Shown here piece by piece: positions 1-10,951 of a DNA stretch of 64,000 nucleotides; the first letter of the stretch is position 1, and the number at the start of each line of letters is the position of its first letter. Under the pieces are notes generated by a model, which saw only the letters and a list, made by a program, of their open reading frames with translations, searched no databases and was not told the origin of the DNA. The translations under genes and the position numbers were made by a program. Where the stretch lies: the NCBI RefSeq assembly GCF_023147585.1, contig NZ_JAHXOZ010000001.1, positions 248,001 through 312,000 of the forward strand, in the 5' to 3' direction. The stretch comes from Micrococcus sp. EYE_212 (lineage in GTDB: Bacteria > Actinomycetota > Actinomycetes > Actinomycetales > Micrococcaceae).

Positions 1-15
1 GTCAGGGTGATCCAT
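1..15 (-). CDS. 5' end of an unidentified gene leaving the window
   Basis: An ATG read leftwards from position 15 opens a frame beginning Met-Asp-His-Pro-Asp that runs off the left edge. The only support is the strong -10 box just upstream (25-30). Too little protein is visible to name a product. Confidence 0.3.
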
Positions 16-24
16 AGTGCGACC

Positions 25-30
25 AGTATA
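25..30 (-). promoter_or_regulatory. -10 box TATACT for the gene leaving the left edge
   Basis: On the minus strand TATACT is followed nine bases later by ATG. A start about seven bases after the box would give a two- or three-base leader. It lies just downstream of guaB1 in the same direction, so the next gene probably has its own promoter. Confidence 0.4.
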
Positions 31-78
31 GGGGCGGGGCCGCGGGCGGAGAGACCCCTTCGGGCGTGCCGCGCCGCC

Positions 79-1728
<1,650 letters not shown>

Positions 1729-1757
1729 TCACAAGGCTCAGGAAGAGGCGTTGCACA

Positions 1758-4700
1758 GTGCCAGAACTCACGTCTGATCGGCTCGCGCAGGAGTTCCCCG
1801 GGAACGAGAAGCTCGTGGCCGAGATCTACCGGAAGTACCGCGCCGACGAGGGCTCCGTGGATCGTCAGTGGGCACAGATCTTCGCTCGCCTCGAGGCGAG
1901 CGCCCCGCAGCAGGCGGCCTCCGCCACGCCATCGAAGCCCGCCCCCGCGAAGGCGTCCCCCGCGAAGGCCGCCTCGGCCGAGGGCGTCGGCCCGCAGTCC
2001 GCCACCGCGCCGTCGGCGAACGCCACCCCGGTCCGCACCGGCGGGGACACCCGCGCCGCGTCCGCGACCGCGACGGCCGCCCCCGCCACCGCCCAGCCGA
2101 AGACCGCGCCCGCCAAGACCGGCGCCAAGAAGGCCGCCGCCCAGGCCGTGCCCTCCGAGCCCGCCAAGGACAAGCCCACCGCGGGCGCCTCCACGAAGGA
2201 GGAGAAGGCCACCGTGCTCAAGGGCATGGCCAAGGCCGTGGCCTCCAACATGGACGCCTCCCTCTCCATGCCCACCGCCACCACGGTGCGCGACGTGCCC
2301 GCCAAGCTGCTCATGGACAACCGCGCCATGATCAACAGCCACCTGGCCCGCACCCGCGGCGGCAAGGTCTCCTTCACGCACCTCATCGGCTACGCGATCG
2401 TGCGCGCGCTGAACGAGATGCCCGCCATGAACGTGCTCTACGAGGAGCGCGACGGCAAGCCCACCATGGTGGAGCCCGCTCACGTGAACTTCGGCCTGGC
2501 CATCGACCTGCCCAAGCCGGACGGCACGCGCGCGCTCGTGGTCCCCAACGTGAAGGCCGCCGAGACCCTGGACTTCCGCGGCTTCTGGCAGGCCTACGAC
2601 GACCTGGTCCAGCGCGCCCGCAAGAACAAGCTGACCATGGACGACTACGTCGGCACCACGGTCTCGCTGACCAACCCCGGCGGCATCGGCACGGTGCACT
2701 CCGTGCCCCGCCTCTCCAAGGGCCAGGCCGCCATCATCGGCGTCGGTGCCCTCACCTACCCGGCCGCCTTCCAGGGCGCCGCGGAGAGCACCCTCAACGA
2801 CCTGGCGATCTCCCGCACCATCACGCTGACCTCCACGTACGACCACCGCGTGATCCAGGGCGCCGGCTCGGGCGAGTTCCTCAAGATCATCCACGGCTAC
2901 CTGCTCGGCGAGGACGGCTTCTACGACGAGGTCTTCCAGTCCCTGCGGATCCCCTACGAGCCCGTCCGCTGGGCCCAGGACGTCCAGGTCAACCCGGACG
3001 AGCAGGTCGGCAAGGTCGCCCGCGTGCAGCAGCTCATCCACGCGTACCGGGACCGCGGCCACCTCCTGGCCAACGTGGACCCGCTCGAGTACACGATGCG
3101 CACCCACCCGGACCTGGACGTCCGCGAGCACGGCCTCACCCTGTGGGACCTGGACCGCCCGTGGCCCACGGGCGGCTTCGGAGGGCAGTCCACGCTGCCC
3201 CTCCGCGCCATCCTCGGCGTGCTGCGGGACGCGTACTGCCGCACCATCGGCGTCGAGTACATGCACATCCAGAACCCGGCCGAGCGCGCCTGGTTCCAGG
3301 ACCAGCTCGAGCGCCCGTACAACAAGCCGACCCGCGAGGAGCAGCTGCGCATCCTCGGCCGCCTGAACGCGGCCGAGGCCTTCGAGACGTTCCTGCAGAC
3401 CAAGTACATCGGCCAGAAGCGCTTCTCCCTCGAGGGCGGCGAGTCCCTCATCCCCCTCCTGGACCACATCCTGGGCGACGCCGCGGACGCGGGCATGGAC
3501 GAGGTGGCGATCGGCATGGCCCATCGCGGCCGTCTGAACGTGCTCACCAACATCGCCGGCAAGACCTACGGCCAGGTGTTCCGAGAGTTCGAGGGCGCCA
3601 CGCCGAACGGCGCCTCCGGCTCCGGCGACGTGAAGTACCACATGGGCACGGAGGGCACCTTCGTGTCCGACGCCGGCAACAGCACCCGCGTGTACCTCGC
3701 CGCCAACCCCTCGCACCTGGAGGCCGTGGACCCGGTCCTGGAGGGCATCGTCCGCGCGAAGCAGGACCGCCTCGACCTCGGCTCGGAGCACCCGGACTCC
3801 TTCAGCGTGCTGCCGATCCTGGTGCACGGCGACGCGGCCTTCGCCGGCCAGGGCGTGGTGACCGAGGTGCTCAACCTCTCCCAGCTGCCCGGCTACCGCA
3901 CCGGCGGCACCGTGCACGTCATCGTCAACAACCAGGTGGGCTTCACGACGCCGCCCTCCCAGGCCCGCTCCTCCGTGTACGCCACGGACGTGGCCAAGAG
4001 CATCCAGGCGCCGATCCTCCACGTGAACGGCGACGAGCCGGAGTCCGTGATGCGCGTGGCCCAGCTGGCGTTCGAGTACCGCCAGCGCTTCAACAAGGAC
4101 GTCGTCATCGACCTCGTGTGCTACCGCCGCCGCGGCCACAACGAGGGCGACGACCCGTCGATGACGCAGCCGCGCATGTACAACCTGATCGAGCAGAAGC
4201 GCTCCACCCGCAAGCTGTACGTCGAGTCCCTCGTGGGCCGCGGCGACATCACGCAGGAGGAGGCGGACACCGCGCTGCGGGACTACCAGCAGCAGCTCGA
4301 GCGCGTGTTCGCGGAGACCCACGAGTCCAACGCCGACACCTCGGGCACCGGCGGCATCGAGCCCGCGAGCGACCGCGACCGCGCTCCCCAGGCCCCGGCC
4401 AAGACGGCCATCTCCCCGGAGACCCTGCGGGCCATCGGCGAGGCGCACCTGGCGACCCCGGAGGACTTCACCGTCCACCCGAAGCTCTCGACCCTGCTGG
4501 AGCGCCGCGCCAAGATGGCCGTGGACGGCGGGATCGACTGGGGCTTCGCGGAGCTCGCGGCGTTCGGCTCCCTCCTGATGGAGGGCGTGCCGGTGCGCCT
4601 CGCGGGCCAGGACTCGCAGCGCGGCACCTTCACGCAGCGCCACTCGGTGTTCCACGACCGCGTCACGGACGAGGAGTGGACGCCGCTGAAGAACCTCTCG

Positions 4701-5549
4701 CCGGACCAGGCGAAGTTCTGGGTCTACAACTCGCTGCTCTCCGAGTACGCCGCCCTCGGCTTCGAGTACGGCTACTCGGTGGAGCGCTCCGACGCCCTGG
4801 TGCTGTGGGAGGCGCAGTTCGGCGACTTCCTCAACGGCGCGCAGACCGTGATCGACGAGTTCATCTCCTCGGCCGAGCAGAAGTGGTCGCAGAGCTCCTC
4901 CGTGGTGCTCCTGCTCCCCCACGGCTACGAAGGCCAGGGGCCGGACCACTCCTCCGCCCGCATCGAGCGCTTCCTGCAGATGTGCGCCGAGGACAACATG
5001 CGCGTGGTGAACCCCTCGAACGGCGCGAGCCACTTCCACCTGCTGCGCGAGCAGGCCTACGCCCGCCCGCGCAAGCCGCTGATCGTGTTCACGCCCAAGC
5101 AGCTGCTGCGTCTCAAGGCGGCGGCCAACTCGGTGGAGGACTTCACGCAGGGCCGCTTCCAGCCGGTCATCCCGGACGCCGGGGTGGACGCGAAGAAGGT
5201 CACGCGCGTGCTCCTGGTCTCCGGCCGGCTGTACTACGACCTCCTGGCCCGCCGCGAGAAGTCCGGCGACGAGACGACCGCGATCGTCCGCGTGGAGCAG
5301 CTCTACCCGCTGCCCCTCGAGGAGATCCGCGAGCAGCTCGCCGCCTACGGCGACGCCGAGGTCATCTGGGTGCAGGACGAGCCGGCCAACCAGGGCCCGT
5401 GGCCCTTCATGGCCCTCAACCTGGTGCCTCAGCTGGGCCGCGAGGTGCGCCTCGTCTCCCGCCCGGCCTCCGCCTCCACCTCGGCGGGCACGAAGGGCCG
5501 GCACGACACCGAGCTGCAGACCCTCCTGGACACCTCGTTCGGCCGCTGA
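1758..5549 (+). CDS. kgd: Multifunctional 2-oxoglutarate decarboxylase/dehydrogenase E1-E2 fusion
   Basis: 1263-residue TCA-cycle enzyme using thiamine diphosphate. Residues 1-45 form the short E1-type N-terminal helix. An Ala/Pro/Lys-rich linker runs to about 150. The acyltransferase (E2-like) core follows with its DHRVIQGAGS histidine near 362. The E1 part has MAHRGR near 586, the diphosphate-binding segment GDAAFAGQG near 691, and a transketolase-like C-terminal half. The fusion of E2 core and E1 without a lipoyl domain is the actinobacterial Kgd/OdhA form, which works with a separate lipoyl-E2 and can also decarboxylate 2-oxoglutarate or condense it with glyoxylate. The start is GTG at 1758, preceded by AGGAAGAGG. 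Confidence 0.95.
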   Translation: MPELTSDRLAQEFPGNEKLVAEIYRKYRADEGSVDRQWAQIFARLEASAPQQAASATPSKPAPAKASPAKAASAEGVGPQSATAPSANATPVRTGGDTRAASATATAAPATAQPKTAPAKTGAKKAAAQAVPSEPAKDKPTAGASTKEEKATVLKGMAKAVASNMDASLSMPTATTVRDVPAKLLMDNRAMINSHLARTRGGKVSFTHLIGYAIVRALNEMPAMNVLYEERDGKPTMVEPAHVNFGLAIDLPKPDGTRALVVPNVKAAETLDFRGFWQAYDDLVQRARKNKLTMDDYVGTTVSLTNPGGIGTVHSVPRLSKGQAAIIGVGALTYPAAFQGAAESTLNDLAISRTITLTSTYDHRVIQGAGSGEFLKIIHGYLLGEDGFYDEVFQSLRIPYEPVRWAQDVQVNPDEQVGKVARVQQLIHAYRDRGHLLANVDPLEYTMRTHPDLDVREHGLTLWDLDRPWPTGGFGGQSTLPLRAILGVLRDAYCRTIGVEYMHIQNPAERAWFQDQLERPYNKPTREEQLRILGRLNAAEAFETFLQTKYIGQKRFSLEGGESLIPLLDHILGDAADAGMDEVAIGMAHRGRLNVLTNIAGKTYGQVFREFEGATPNGASGSGDVKYHMGTEGTFVSDAGNSTRVYLAANPSHLEAVDPVLEGIVRAKQDRLDLGSEHPDSFSVLPILVHGDAAFAGQGVVTEVLNLSQLPGYRTGGTVHVIVNNQVGFTTPPSQARSSVYATDVAKSIQAPILHVNGDEPESVMRVAQLAFEYRQRFNKDVVIDLVCYRRRGHNEGDDPSMTQPRMYNLIEQKRSTRKLYVESLVGRGDITQEEADTALRDYQQQLERVFAETHESNADTSGTGGIEPASDRDRAPQAPAKTAISPETLRAIGEAHLATPEDFTVHPKLSTLLERRAKMAVDGGIDWGFAELAAFGSLLMEGVPVRLAGQDSQRGTFTQRHSVFHDRVTDEEWTPLKNLSPDQAKFWVYNSLLSEYAALGFEYGYSVERSDALVLWEAQFGDFLNGAQTVIDEFISSAEQKWSQSSSVVLLLPHGYEGQGPDHSSARIERFLQMCAEDNMRVVNPSNGASHFHLLREQAYARPRKPLIVFTPKQLLRLKAAANSVEDFTQGRFQPVIPDAGVDAKKVTRVLLVSGRLYYDLLARREKSGDETTAIVRVEQLYPLPLEEIREQLAAYGDAEVIWVQDEPANQGPWPFMALNLVPQLGREVRLVSRPASASTSAGTKGRHDTELQTLLDTSFGR

Positions 5550-5571
5550 GCCGGCGCGAAAGGACACACCC

Positions 5572-6177
5572 GTGCAGTCTCGCCAGATCCGGATCGCCGC
5601 CGTCGGCGACCACATCCTCGCCGGCGCGGGGGATGCCCGCGCCATCGGGTGGTGGGGTCGCGTGCTGGCCCGCACGTCCGCCCAGGACGTGACCCTCGAG
5701 AACTACGTCCTCGCGGTGCCGCATGAGACCACGGAGCAGCTCAACGAGCGCTGGTGGGGCGAGGCCTCGCGGCGGTTCTCCGCCACCACGGAGAACCGCC
5801 TCGTGGTGGCCCTCTCGGACGCCGACCTGGACATCGAGGCCTCGTCCTCGGCCCGTTCGCGCCTCAACCTCGCGAACGTGCTGGACACCGCCTCCCAGCG
5901 GGACATCCCCGTGCTCGTGGTCGGCCCCACCCCCTCGCTCGACGAGGAGCGCAACGCGCGGCTCGCCGAGCTGAACGCGGCGTACCTGGACGTGGCCGAC
6001 CGCCGTCGCCACGTGTACGTGGACGCGTTCACGCCGCTCGTGGGCCACGAGCAGTGGCGCTCGGACCTGGCGTCCGGCCAGGGCCTGCCGGGCCAGGCCG
6101 GGCACGGGCTGATCGCGTGGCTCGTGCTGCACCGCGGGTGGTACCAGTGGCTGGGCGTCCCGGAGCCCACCGCCTGA
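5572..6177 (+). CDS. SGNH/GDSL-like hydrolase family protein
   Basis: 201 residues; GTG start 22 bases after kgd, with AAAGGA just upstream, so probably cotranscribed. The N-terminal block IRIAAVGDHILAGAGD resembles SGNH block I (G-D-S/x), but the usual nucleophilic serine position is histidine here (GDH). Later segments VVALSDADLD and VLVVGPTP fit the parallel strands of the fold, and a C-terminal GHGLIAWLVL could supply the catalytic histidine. No signal peptide is seen. With the altered nucleophile, activity is uncertain. Confidence 0.6.
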   Translation: MQSRQIRIAAVGDHILAGAGDARAIGWWGRVLARTSAQDVTLENYVLAVPHETTEQLNERWWGEASRRFSATTENRLVVALSDADLDIEASSSARSRLNLANVLDTASQRDIPVLVVGPTPSLDEERNARLAELNAAYLDVADRRRHVYVDAFTPLVGHEQWRSDLASGQGLPGQAGHGLIAWLVLHRGWYQWLGVPEPTA

Positions 6178-6248
6178 CGCGCACCGCTCCCGCGGTGTGA
6201 CAGAATGGACCACTGACCGAAGCCCGCTTCATCGGAGAGGAGACCCCC

Positions 6249-6323
6249 ATGAGCAAGCGTGGACGCAAGCGTCGCGATCGCAAGAAGGGCGGCGCCAACC
6301 ACGGCAAGCGCCCCAACGCCTGA
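6249..6323 (+). CDS. Small 50S ribosomal protein bL37
   Basis: A 24-codon gene: a Lys/Arg-rich peptide starting MSKRGRKRRDRKKGG and ending NHGKRPNA. This matches almost residue for residue, from memory, the mycobacterial bL37 found in the large subunit, a protein confined to actinobacteria and often missed because of its size. A strong ribosome-binding site GGAGAGGAG ends about five bases before ATG, and a 20-bp perfect hairpin follows the stop. The gene lies 71 bases after the SGNH-like gene. Confidence 0.88.
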   Translation: MSKRGRKRRDRKKGGANHGKRPNA

Positions 6324-6341
6324 GCATCGCTCAGCCGCATC

Positions 6342-6384
6342 GCACGAGAAGGGCCGACCCCCACGGGGTCGGCCCTTCTCGTGC
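6342..6384. terminator. 20-bp perfect hairpin between bL37 and rsrA
   Basis: Perfect 20-bp arms (6342-6361 and 6365-6384) around a three-base loop. The hairpin sits 18 bases after the bL37 stop and 20 bases before the convergent rsrA stop, so it can act for both genes. There is no U-tract, as is usual in very GC-rich actinobacteria. Confidence 0.8.
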
Positions 6385-6404
6385 ATCGGGGGCGGGCTGC
6401 GCCG

Positions 6405-6680
6405 TCAGCCCCGGTGGTGCGTGGTGGTCACCTGGGTGATGCGAGTCATGATGGTGGCGCGCAGCTGCGCGGGCGCCTTCTCCTGGCAGGACCGACGCAC
6501 GGCCGTGCGGATCAGCAGCTCCAGCTCCTGCTGACGGTGGCAGTCGGGGCACTCGTCCACGTGGGCGCGCACCTGCTCGAAGTCCTCCGGCGTCAGGGCG
6601 CCGTCGAGGTAGCGGTACAGCTGCTCCATGCGGCGCTCGACCGCCTCGCGGCACTCGCGGCCGCCGTCGTCCTGGGTCAT
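6405..6680 (-). CDS. rsrA: RsrA-type zinc-binding anti-sigma factor
   Basis: 91 residues. The ZAS motif is intact: Cys10, then His40, Cys44 and Cys47 in the sequence HVDECPDC. In Streptomyces RsrA the equivalent residues bind zinc and form a disulfide under thiol oxidation, releasing SigR (family knowledge). Its ATG overlaps the sigR stop by four bases (ATGA), so the two are translationally coupled as expected for a sigma/anti-sigma pair. It holds SigR inactive in the cytoplasm under reducing conditions. Confidence 0.9.
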   Translation of the reverse strand: MTQDDGGRECREAVERRMEQLYRYLDGALTPEDFEQVRAHVDECPDCHRQQELELLIRTAVRRSCQEKAPAQLRATIMTRITQVTTTHHRG

Positions 6681-7459
6681 CGCGTGGCCTCCTTCGTGCT
6701 CGTCGCCTCGGTGTCCGCCCCGCGGCCCTTGGGACCCATCCCGCGCTCGGCGGCGTAGTCCGTGAGGCGCTCCCGCAGCTGCTTGCGCCCGCGGTGGAGA
6801 CGGGACATCACCGTGCCGATGGGCACGTCGAGGATCTCGGCGATCTCCTTGTAGGCGAAGCCCTCCACATCGGCGAAGTACACGGCGAGGCGGAACTCCT
6901 CGGGGATGGCCTGCAGCGCCGCCTTGACCTCCGAGTCCGGCAGGTGGTCGAGCGCCTCGGTCTCCGCGGAGCGCAGCCCCGTGGAGGTGTGCTCGGCCGC
7001 GCGGGCCATCTGCCAGTCCTCCACCGTGTCCGTGTCCGCCTCGAGGGGCTGGCGCTGCCGCTTCCGGTACAGGTTGATGTACGTGTTGGTGAGGATGCGG
7101 TAGAGCCAGGCCTTGAGGTTCGTGCCGGGCCGGTACTGGTGGAACGAGGAGTACGCCTTCGTGTAGGCCTCCTGCACCAGGTCCTCGGCGTCCTGCGGAT
7201 TGCGCGTCATGCGCATCGCGGCCGAGTACAGCTGGTCCACGAACTCGAGGGCGTCTCGCTCGAAGCGGGCGCGGCGCTCGGGGTCGGACTCGGCGGCGAC
7301 GTCGATGTTCGCGAGGTCGTGCTCCGGGGCGTCGGCGGGCCGGGCGATCTGGCGCGCGCTGTCTTCAGTGCTCATCGCCGCCCAGTCTACGGGGGACGGC
7401 CGCGGCGCCGACGGCGTCGGTGTGGCCGAGGCGGGCGCGGCCAGCAGTGCGGTGCTCAC
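6677..7459 (-). CDS. sigR: ECF sigma factor SigR/SigH (thiol-oxidative stress)
   Basis: 260 residues from GTG 7459. Region 2 includes [14 protein letters not shown] and [19 protein letters not shown]. Region 4 includes [20 protein letters not shown]. Both are very close to Mycobacterium SigH and Streptomyces SigR. Two starts are plausible. GTG 7459 has a strong GGGGAGGAGG site nine bases upstream. ATG 7375 gives a 232-residue protein nearer the usual family length but has only a weak site. Streptomyces is known to make both a short and an N-terminally extended SigR, so the ambiguity may be real. A SigR-like promoter lies at 7533-7558, suggesting autoregulation. Confidence 0.92.
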   Translation of the reverse strand: MSTALLAAPASATPTPSAPRPSPVDWAAMSTEDSARQIARPADAPEHDLANIDVAAESDPERRARFERDALEFVDQLYSAAMRMTRNPQDAEDLVQEAYTKAYSSFHQYRPGTNLKAWLYRILTNTYINLYRKRQRQPLEADTDTVEDWQMARAAEHTSTGLRSAETEALDHLPDSEVKAALQAIPEEFRLAVYFADVEGFAYKEIAEILDVPIGTVMSRLHRGRKQLRERLTDYAAERGMGPKGRGADTEATSTKEATR

Positions 7460-7532
7460 GGGTGCGGCCTCCTCCCCGGCTCGGGCGGTGCCGGCGGGGT
7501 CTCTCCCGCACCGGCCTCTGCTGCCCGGGTAC

Positions 7533-7558
7533 AGCGCGCCCGAGGCGACGCCTATTCC
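7533..7558 (-). promoter_or_regulatory. SigR-type promoter for sigR-rsrA (GGAAT-N18-GCT)
   Basis: On the minus strand GGAAT (7558-7554) is followed after exactly 18 bases by GCT (7535-7533), one base off the GGAAT-N18-GTT consensus. Transcription would start near 7526, about 67 bases before the GTG start. It fits the positive autoregulation known for SigR/SigH. Confidence 0.5.
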
Positions 7559-7584
7559 CCCGCCTCGTTCCCCGCGCGCCTCGG

Positions 7585-7590
7585 TAGGCT
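7585..7590 (+). promoter_or_regulatory. -10 box TAGGCT giving a leaderless aroA mRNA
   Basis: TAGGCT ends six bases before the GTG of aroA at 7597, the distance expected if the G of GTG is +1. No Shine-Dalgarno sequence is present. Confidence 0.6.
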
Positions 7591-7596
7591 GGGCCG

Positions 7597-9006
7597 GTGA
7601 CCGAACCCACGCCGCCCCGCCCCTCCGCGCCGTCGGGCGCGCCCTCCTCCACCCCGTCCGTGCCGGACCCGTGGCCGGCGCCGACCACCGCCGGGCCCGT
7701 GGTCGGGACGGTGCGCCTGCCGGGGTCCAAGTCCCTCACGAACCGCCTGCTCGTGCTCGCGGCGATCGCGGACGGGCCCTCGGAGCTGCGCGGCGCGCTG
7801 GACTCCCGGGACACCCGCCTCATGCGCGCGGCGCTGACGGCGCTCGGCGCGCGCTTCGAGGACGGCGACGACGGCGTCCTGCTCGTGCACCCCCTGCCCG
7901 TGGGCGAGCCCCTCGCGGGCGAGGTGCACGTGGACTGCGGCCTGGCCGGAACGGTCATGCGCTTCCTCCCGGCGGTGGCCGCGCTGCGCCCCGGACGCGT
8001 CGTCCTCGACGGGGACCCGGGCGCCCGCGAGCGGCCCATGGGCCCGCTCGTGGACGGCCTGCGCCAGCTCGGCGTGGGCGTGACCGAGGCCGGGGAGCCG
8101 GGCCGGCTCCCGCTGGTGCTGGACACGACGGCCGCGGCCGCCGCCCCGGAGGAGGTCGCCGTGGACGCCGCCGGGTCCTCGCAGTTCCTCTCCGGCCTCC
8201 TGCTCTCCGCCGTGCGCCGCCCGAGCGGTCTGACCGTCCGGCACACGGGCTCCCGCGTGCCCAGCCCGGAGCACGTCTCCATGACCGTGGCCGTGCTGCG
8301 CGAGCGCGGCGTCCGCGTGGACATCCCCGCCGCGGGGGTGTGGCGCGTACACCCCGGTCCGCTGGCGGGCTTCACCGCCGTCGTCGAGCCGGACCTGTCG
8401 AACGCGGGCCCGTTCCTGGCCGCCGCCGTCGTGACCGGGGGGACCGTGACGGTGCCCGACTGGCCCACGGGCACCACGCAGCTCGGCGACCGCTGGCGCT
8501 GCATCCTCCCCGCGTTCGGGGCCGACGTGGCCTTCGAGGTCGGGAGCGAGGACCGCTCGCAGTGCGCGCTCACGGTCACCGGCGGCGTCGGAGAGGACGG
8601 GGCGCCGCGCGTGACCGGGGCCGGCGAGGTCCCGGACACCGCCGAGCTGGCGCCGACGGTCGCGGCGCTGGCGCTGCTGGCGGAGGGCCCGACGCGCCTG
8701 ACGGGAATCGCCCATCTGCGCGGGCACGAGACGGACCGGCTCGCGGCCCTCGCCGCGGAGGCCGCCCGCTTCGGCGTCGAGGTCGAGGAGGGCGCGGACG
8801 AGCTGGGCTTCCCCGGCCTGGACGCGTCGGGGCCCCTGAGGCCTGCGCTCGCCGAGACCTACCACGACCACCGGATGGCGACGTTCGCCGCCGTCATCGG
8901 GCTGCGGGTGCCGGGCACGCGCGTGCACGACGTGGCCACCACCGCGAAGACCATGCCGGGCTTCCCCGCCCTGTGGGCGGCGCTCGTGGGCGGGGAGGAG
9001 GCCTGA
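7597..9006 (+). CDS. aroA: 3-phosphoshikimate 1-carboxyvinyltransferase (EPSP synthase)
   Basis: 469 residues; transfers enolpyruvate from PEP to shikimate 3-phosphate in aromatic amino acid synthesis. Visible family motifs are [16 protein letters not shown] near residue 44, the [12 protein letters not shown] segment (NAGTAMRF in most members, here with L for N), [12 protein letters not shown], and the C-terminal DHRMA segment. The GTG start is fixed by the adjacent -10 box. An extra 30-residue Pro/Ser/Ala-rich leader precedes the fold. The stop overlaps the rsgA ATG by one base (TGATG). Confidence 0.94.
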   Translation: MTEPTPPRPSAPSGAPSSTPSVPDPWPAPTTAGPVVGTVRLPGSKSLTNRLLVLAAIADGPSELRGALDSRDTRLMRAALTALGARFEDGDDGVLLVHPLPVGEPLAGEVHVDCGLAGTVMRFLPAVAALRPGRVVLDGDPGARERPMGPLVDGLRQLGVGVTEAGEPGRLPLVLDTTAAAAAPEEVAVDAAGSSQFLSGLLLSAVRRPSGLTVRHTGSRVPSPEHVSMTVAVLRERGVRVDIPAAGVWRVHPGPLAGFTAVVEPDLSNAGPFLAAAVVTGGTVTVPDWPTGTTQLGDRWRCILPAFGADVAFEVGSEDRSQCALTVTGGVGEDGAPRVTGAGEVPDTAELAPTVAALALLAEGPTRLTGIAHLRGHETDRLAALAAEAARFGVEVEEGADELGFPGLDASGPLRPALAETYHDHRMATFAAVIGLRVPGTRVHDVATTAKTMPGFPALWAALVGGEEA

Positions 9007-10103
9007 TGGGACGGCGGCTGGACCCCACGGCGTGGGACGAGGCGGACATCCGCGAGCGTCCCTCCAAGCGCGGCACTCGACCGCGCACGAAGGAGCGGCC
9101 CGCGCACGAGGACGCGCAGACCGGCATGGTGACGACGGTCGACCGCGGCCGGTACACCGTGGTGCTCCCGGACCGCCTCGACGAGCGGATCACCGCGATG
9201 CGCGCCCGCGAGCTGCGGCGCACCCCGATCGCCACCGGCGACCGGGTCGCCGTCGTGGGGGACCTCTCCGGCGACGACGGCACGCTGGCCCGCGTGGTGC
9301 GCGTGGAGGACCGGGGTACGGTGCTGCGCCGCTCAGCCGACGACTCGGACGAGGTGGAGCGCGTGGTGGTGGCCAACGCCGACACCCTGATGATCATGGT
9401 GGCCGCGGCCAATCCGGAGCCGCGCACCGGCTTCATCGACCGCGCCCTCGTGGCCTGCTACGACGCCGGCATCCACCCCGTCCTGCTCATCACCAAGACG
9501 GACCTGCGGGACCCGGCCGAGCTCGTGGCGCACTACGAGTCCCTCGACCTCGAGGTCATGACCTCCGGCGCCTCGACCTTCGAGGCGGAGACCGGGGACA
9601 CCGAGCTGGACGGGAGCCTCGTGGACCGCGTGGCCCAGCGGCTCGAGGGCCACGTCGCCGCGTTCGTGGGCCCGTCCGGCGTGGGCAAGTCCACGCTGCT
9701 CAACGCCCTCACCGGCGCCACGCGCGCCACGGGGCACGTCAACGCGGTCACGGGCCGGGGCCGGCACACCTCCTCCTCCGCGCTGGCCCTCCCCCTCACC
9801 GACGCCGACGGCGCCCCCCTGCCCGACACGTGGGTGGTGGACACCCCCGGCATCCGCTCGTTCGGCCTCGGCTGGGTGGACCCGGACCGCGTGGTGGAGG
9901 CGTTCGGCGACCTCGCCGGCGGCCTCGAGGACTGTTCCCGCGGGTGCACGCACGGCGCGGACTCCCCCGGCTGCGGCCTCGACCCGTGGGTCGCCGCCGG
10001 ACACGCGGGCGCGGCGGGTCCGGCGCGGCTGGCCTCGCTGCGGCGCCTGCTCGGCAACCGGTCCACGGCCGAGGGCGAGACCTCCGCCTCCTCCGAGGAC
10101 TGA
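9006..10103 (+). CDS. rsgA: Small-subunit ribosome biogenesis GTPase RsgA
   Basis: 365 residues. An N-terminal OB-fold is followed by a circularly permuted GTPase: G4 (TKTD) comes before G1 (GPSGVGKST) and G3 (DTPG). A C-terminal zinc site follows ([15 protein letters not shown], with Cys/Cys/His/Cys ligands). It checks late 30S maturation. The ATG overlaps the aroA stop by one base, the coupled aroA-rsgA order common in actinobacteria. Confidence 0.94.
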   Translation: MGRRLDPTAWDEADIRERPSKRGTRPRTKERPAHEDAQTGMVTTVDRGRYTVVLPDRLDERITAMRARELRRTPIATGDRVAVVGDLSGDDGTLARVVRVEDRGTVLRRSADDSDEVERVVVANADTLMIMVAAANPEPRTGFIDRALVACYDAGIHPVLLITKTDLRDPAELVAHYESLDLEVMTSGASTFEAETGDTELDGSLVDRVAQRLEGHVAAFVGPSGVGKSTLLNALTGATRATGHVNAVTGRGRHTSSSALALPLTDADGAPLPDTWVVDTPGIRSFGLGWVDPDRVVEAFGDLAGGLEDCSRGCTHGADSPGCGLDPWVAAGHAGAAGPARLASLRRLLGNRSTAEGETSASSED

Positions 10104-10110
10104 GGCGGTA

Positions 10111-10116
10111 TAGCGT
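10111..10116 (+). promoter_or_regulatory. -10 box TAGCGT giving a leaderless hisN mRNA
   Basis: TAGCGT ends seven bases before the ATG at 10124, eight bases after the rsgA stop. No ribosome-binding site is visible, so the ATG is probably +1. Confidence 0.55.
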
Positions 10117-10123
10117 GGCACCC

Positions 10124-10951
10124 ATGGAGAGCACCGGACAGACGAACGGGCGGGACCTCACGGAGGACCTGCGCCTGGCCCACATGCTGGCCGACAACGT
10201 GGACTCGATCACCATGGCCCGCTTCAAGGCCCAGGACCTCCAGGTCAGCACCAAGCCGGACCTCACCCCCGTCTCGGACGCGGACCGCGCCGCCGAGGAG
10301 TCCATCCGCGCCACCCTGGCGAAGGCCCGTGCGCGGGACACCGTGCTCGGCGAGGAGTTCGGCGGCCGCTTCAGCCGGGTCGGGCGCCAGTGGGTCGTGG
10401 ACCCGATCGACGGCACGAAGAACTTCGTGCGCGGCGTGCCCGTGTGGGCCACCCTGATCTCCCTGCTGGTGGACGGCGAGCCGGTGGTCGGCGTCGTGTC
10501 CGCCCCCGCGCTGCACCGCCGCTGGTGGGCCGCCTCCGGGCAGGGCGCCTTCACGGGCACCTCGCTCATGCGCTCCGAGCGCATCCACGCCTCCTCCGTG
10601 GACCGGCTCTCCGACGCCTCGCTCTCCTTCTCCTCCCTCGAGGGCTGGCGCGAGCGCGGGTCCATCCGCGAGTTCCTCCAGCTGACCTCGGACGTGTGGC
10701 GCGTGCGCGGCTTCGGCGACTTCTGGTCCTACATGCTCGTGGCCGAGGGTGCGGTGGACATCGCGGCCGAGCCCGAGCTCGCGCTGCACGACATGGCCGC
10801 GCTCGTGCCGATCGTGCGCGAGGCCGGCGGCCGCTTCACCTCCCTCGAGGGCGAGGACGGTCCCTTCGGCGGCAACGCGCTCGTGACCAACGGGCTGCTG
10901 CATGACGAGGTCCTGGCGCGGCTGCGCCTGGCCGACGACGACGGCGCCTGA
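10124..10951 (+). CDS. hisN: Histidinol-phosphatase, inositol monophosphatase family (HisN)
   Basis: 275 residues. Metal-dependent phosphatase motifs: GEEFGG around residue 79, the first metal motif [15 protein letters not shown], and the C-terminal [13 protein letters not shown] metal/substrate motif. Actinobacteria use this family for the histidinol-phosphatase step. The local context (aroA, rsgA) is the standard HisN position. The start is set by the leaderless promoter. The stop overlaps crcB by one base (TGATG). Confidence 0.85.
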   Translation: MESTGQTNGRDLTEDLRLAHMLADNVDSITMARFKAQDLQVSTKPDLTPVSDADRAAEESIRATLAKARARDTVLGEEFGGRFSRVGRQWVVDPIDGTKNFVRGVPVWATLISLLVDGEPVVGVVSAPALHRRWWAASGQGAFTGTSLMRSERIHASSVDRLSDASLSFSSLEGWRERGSIREFLQLTSDVWRVRGFGDFWSYMLVAEGAVDIAAEPELALHDMAALVPIVREAGGRFTSLEGEDGPFGGNALVTNGLLHDEVLARLRLADDDGA

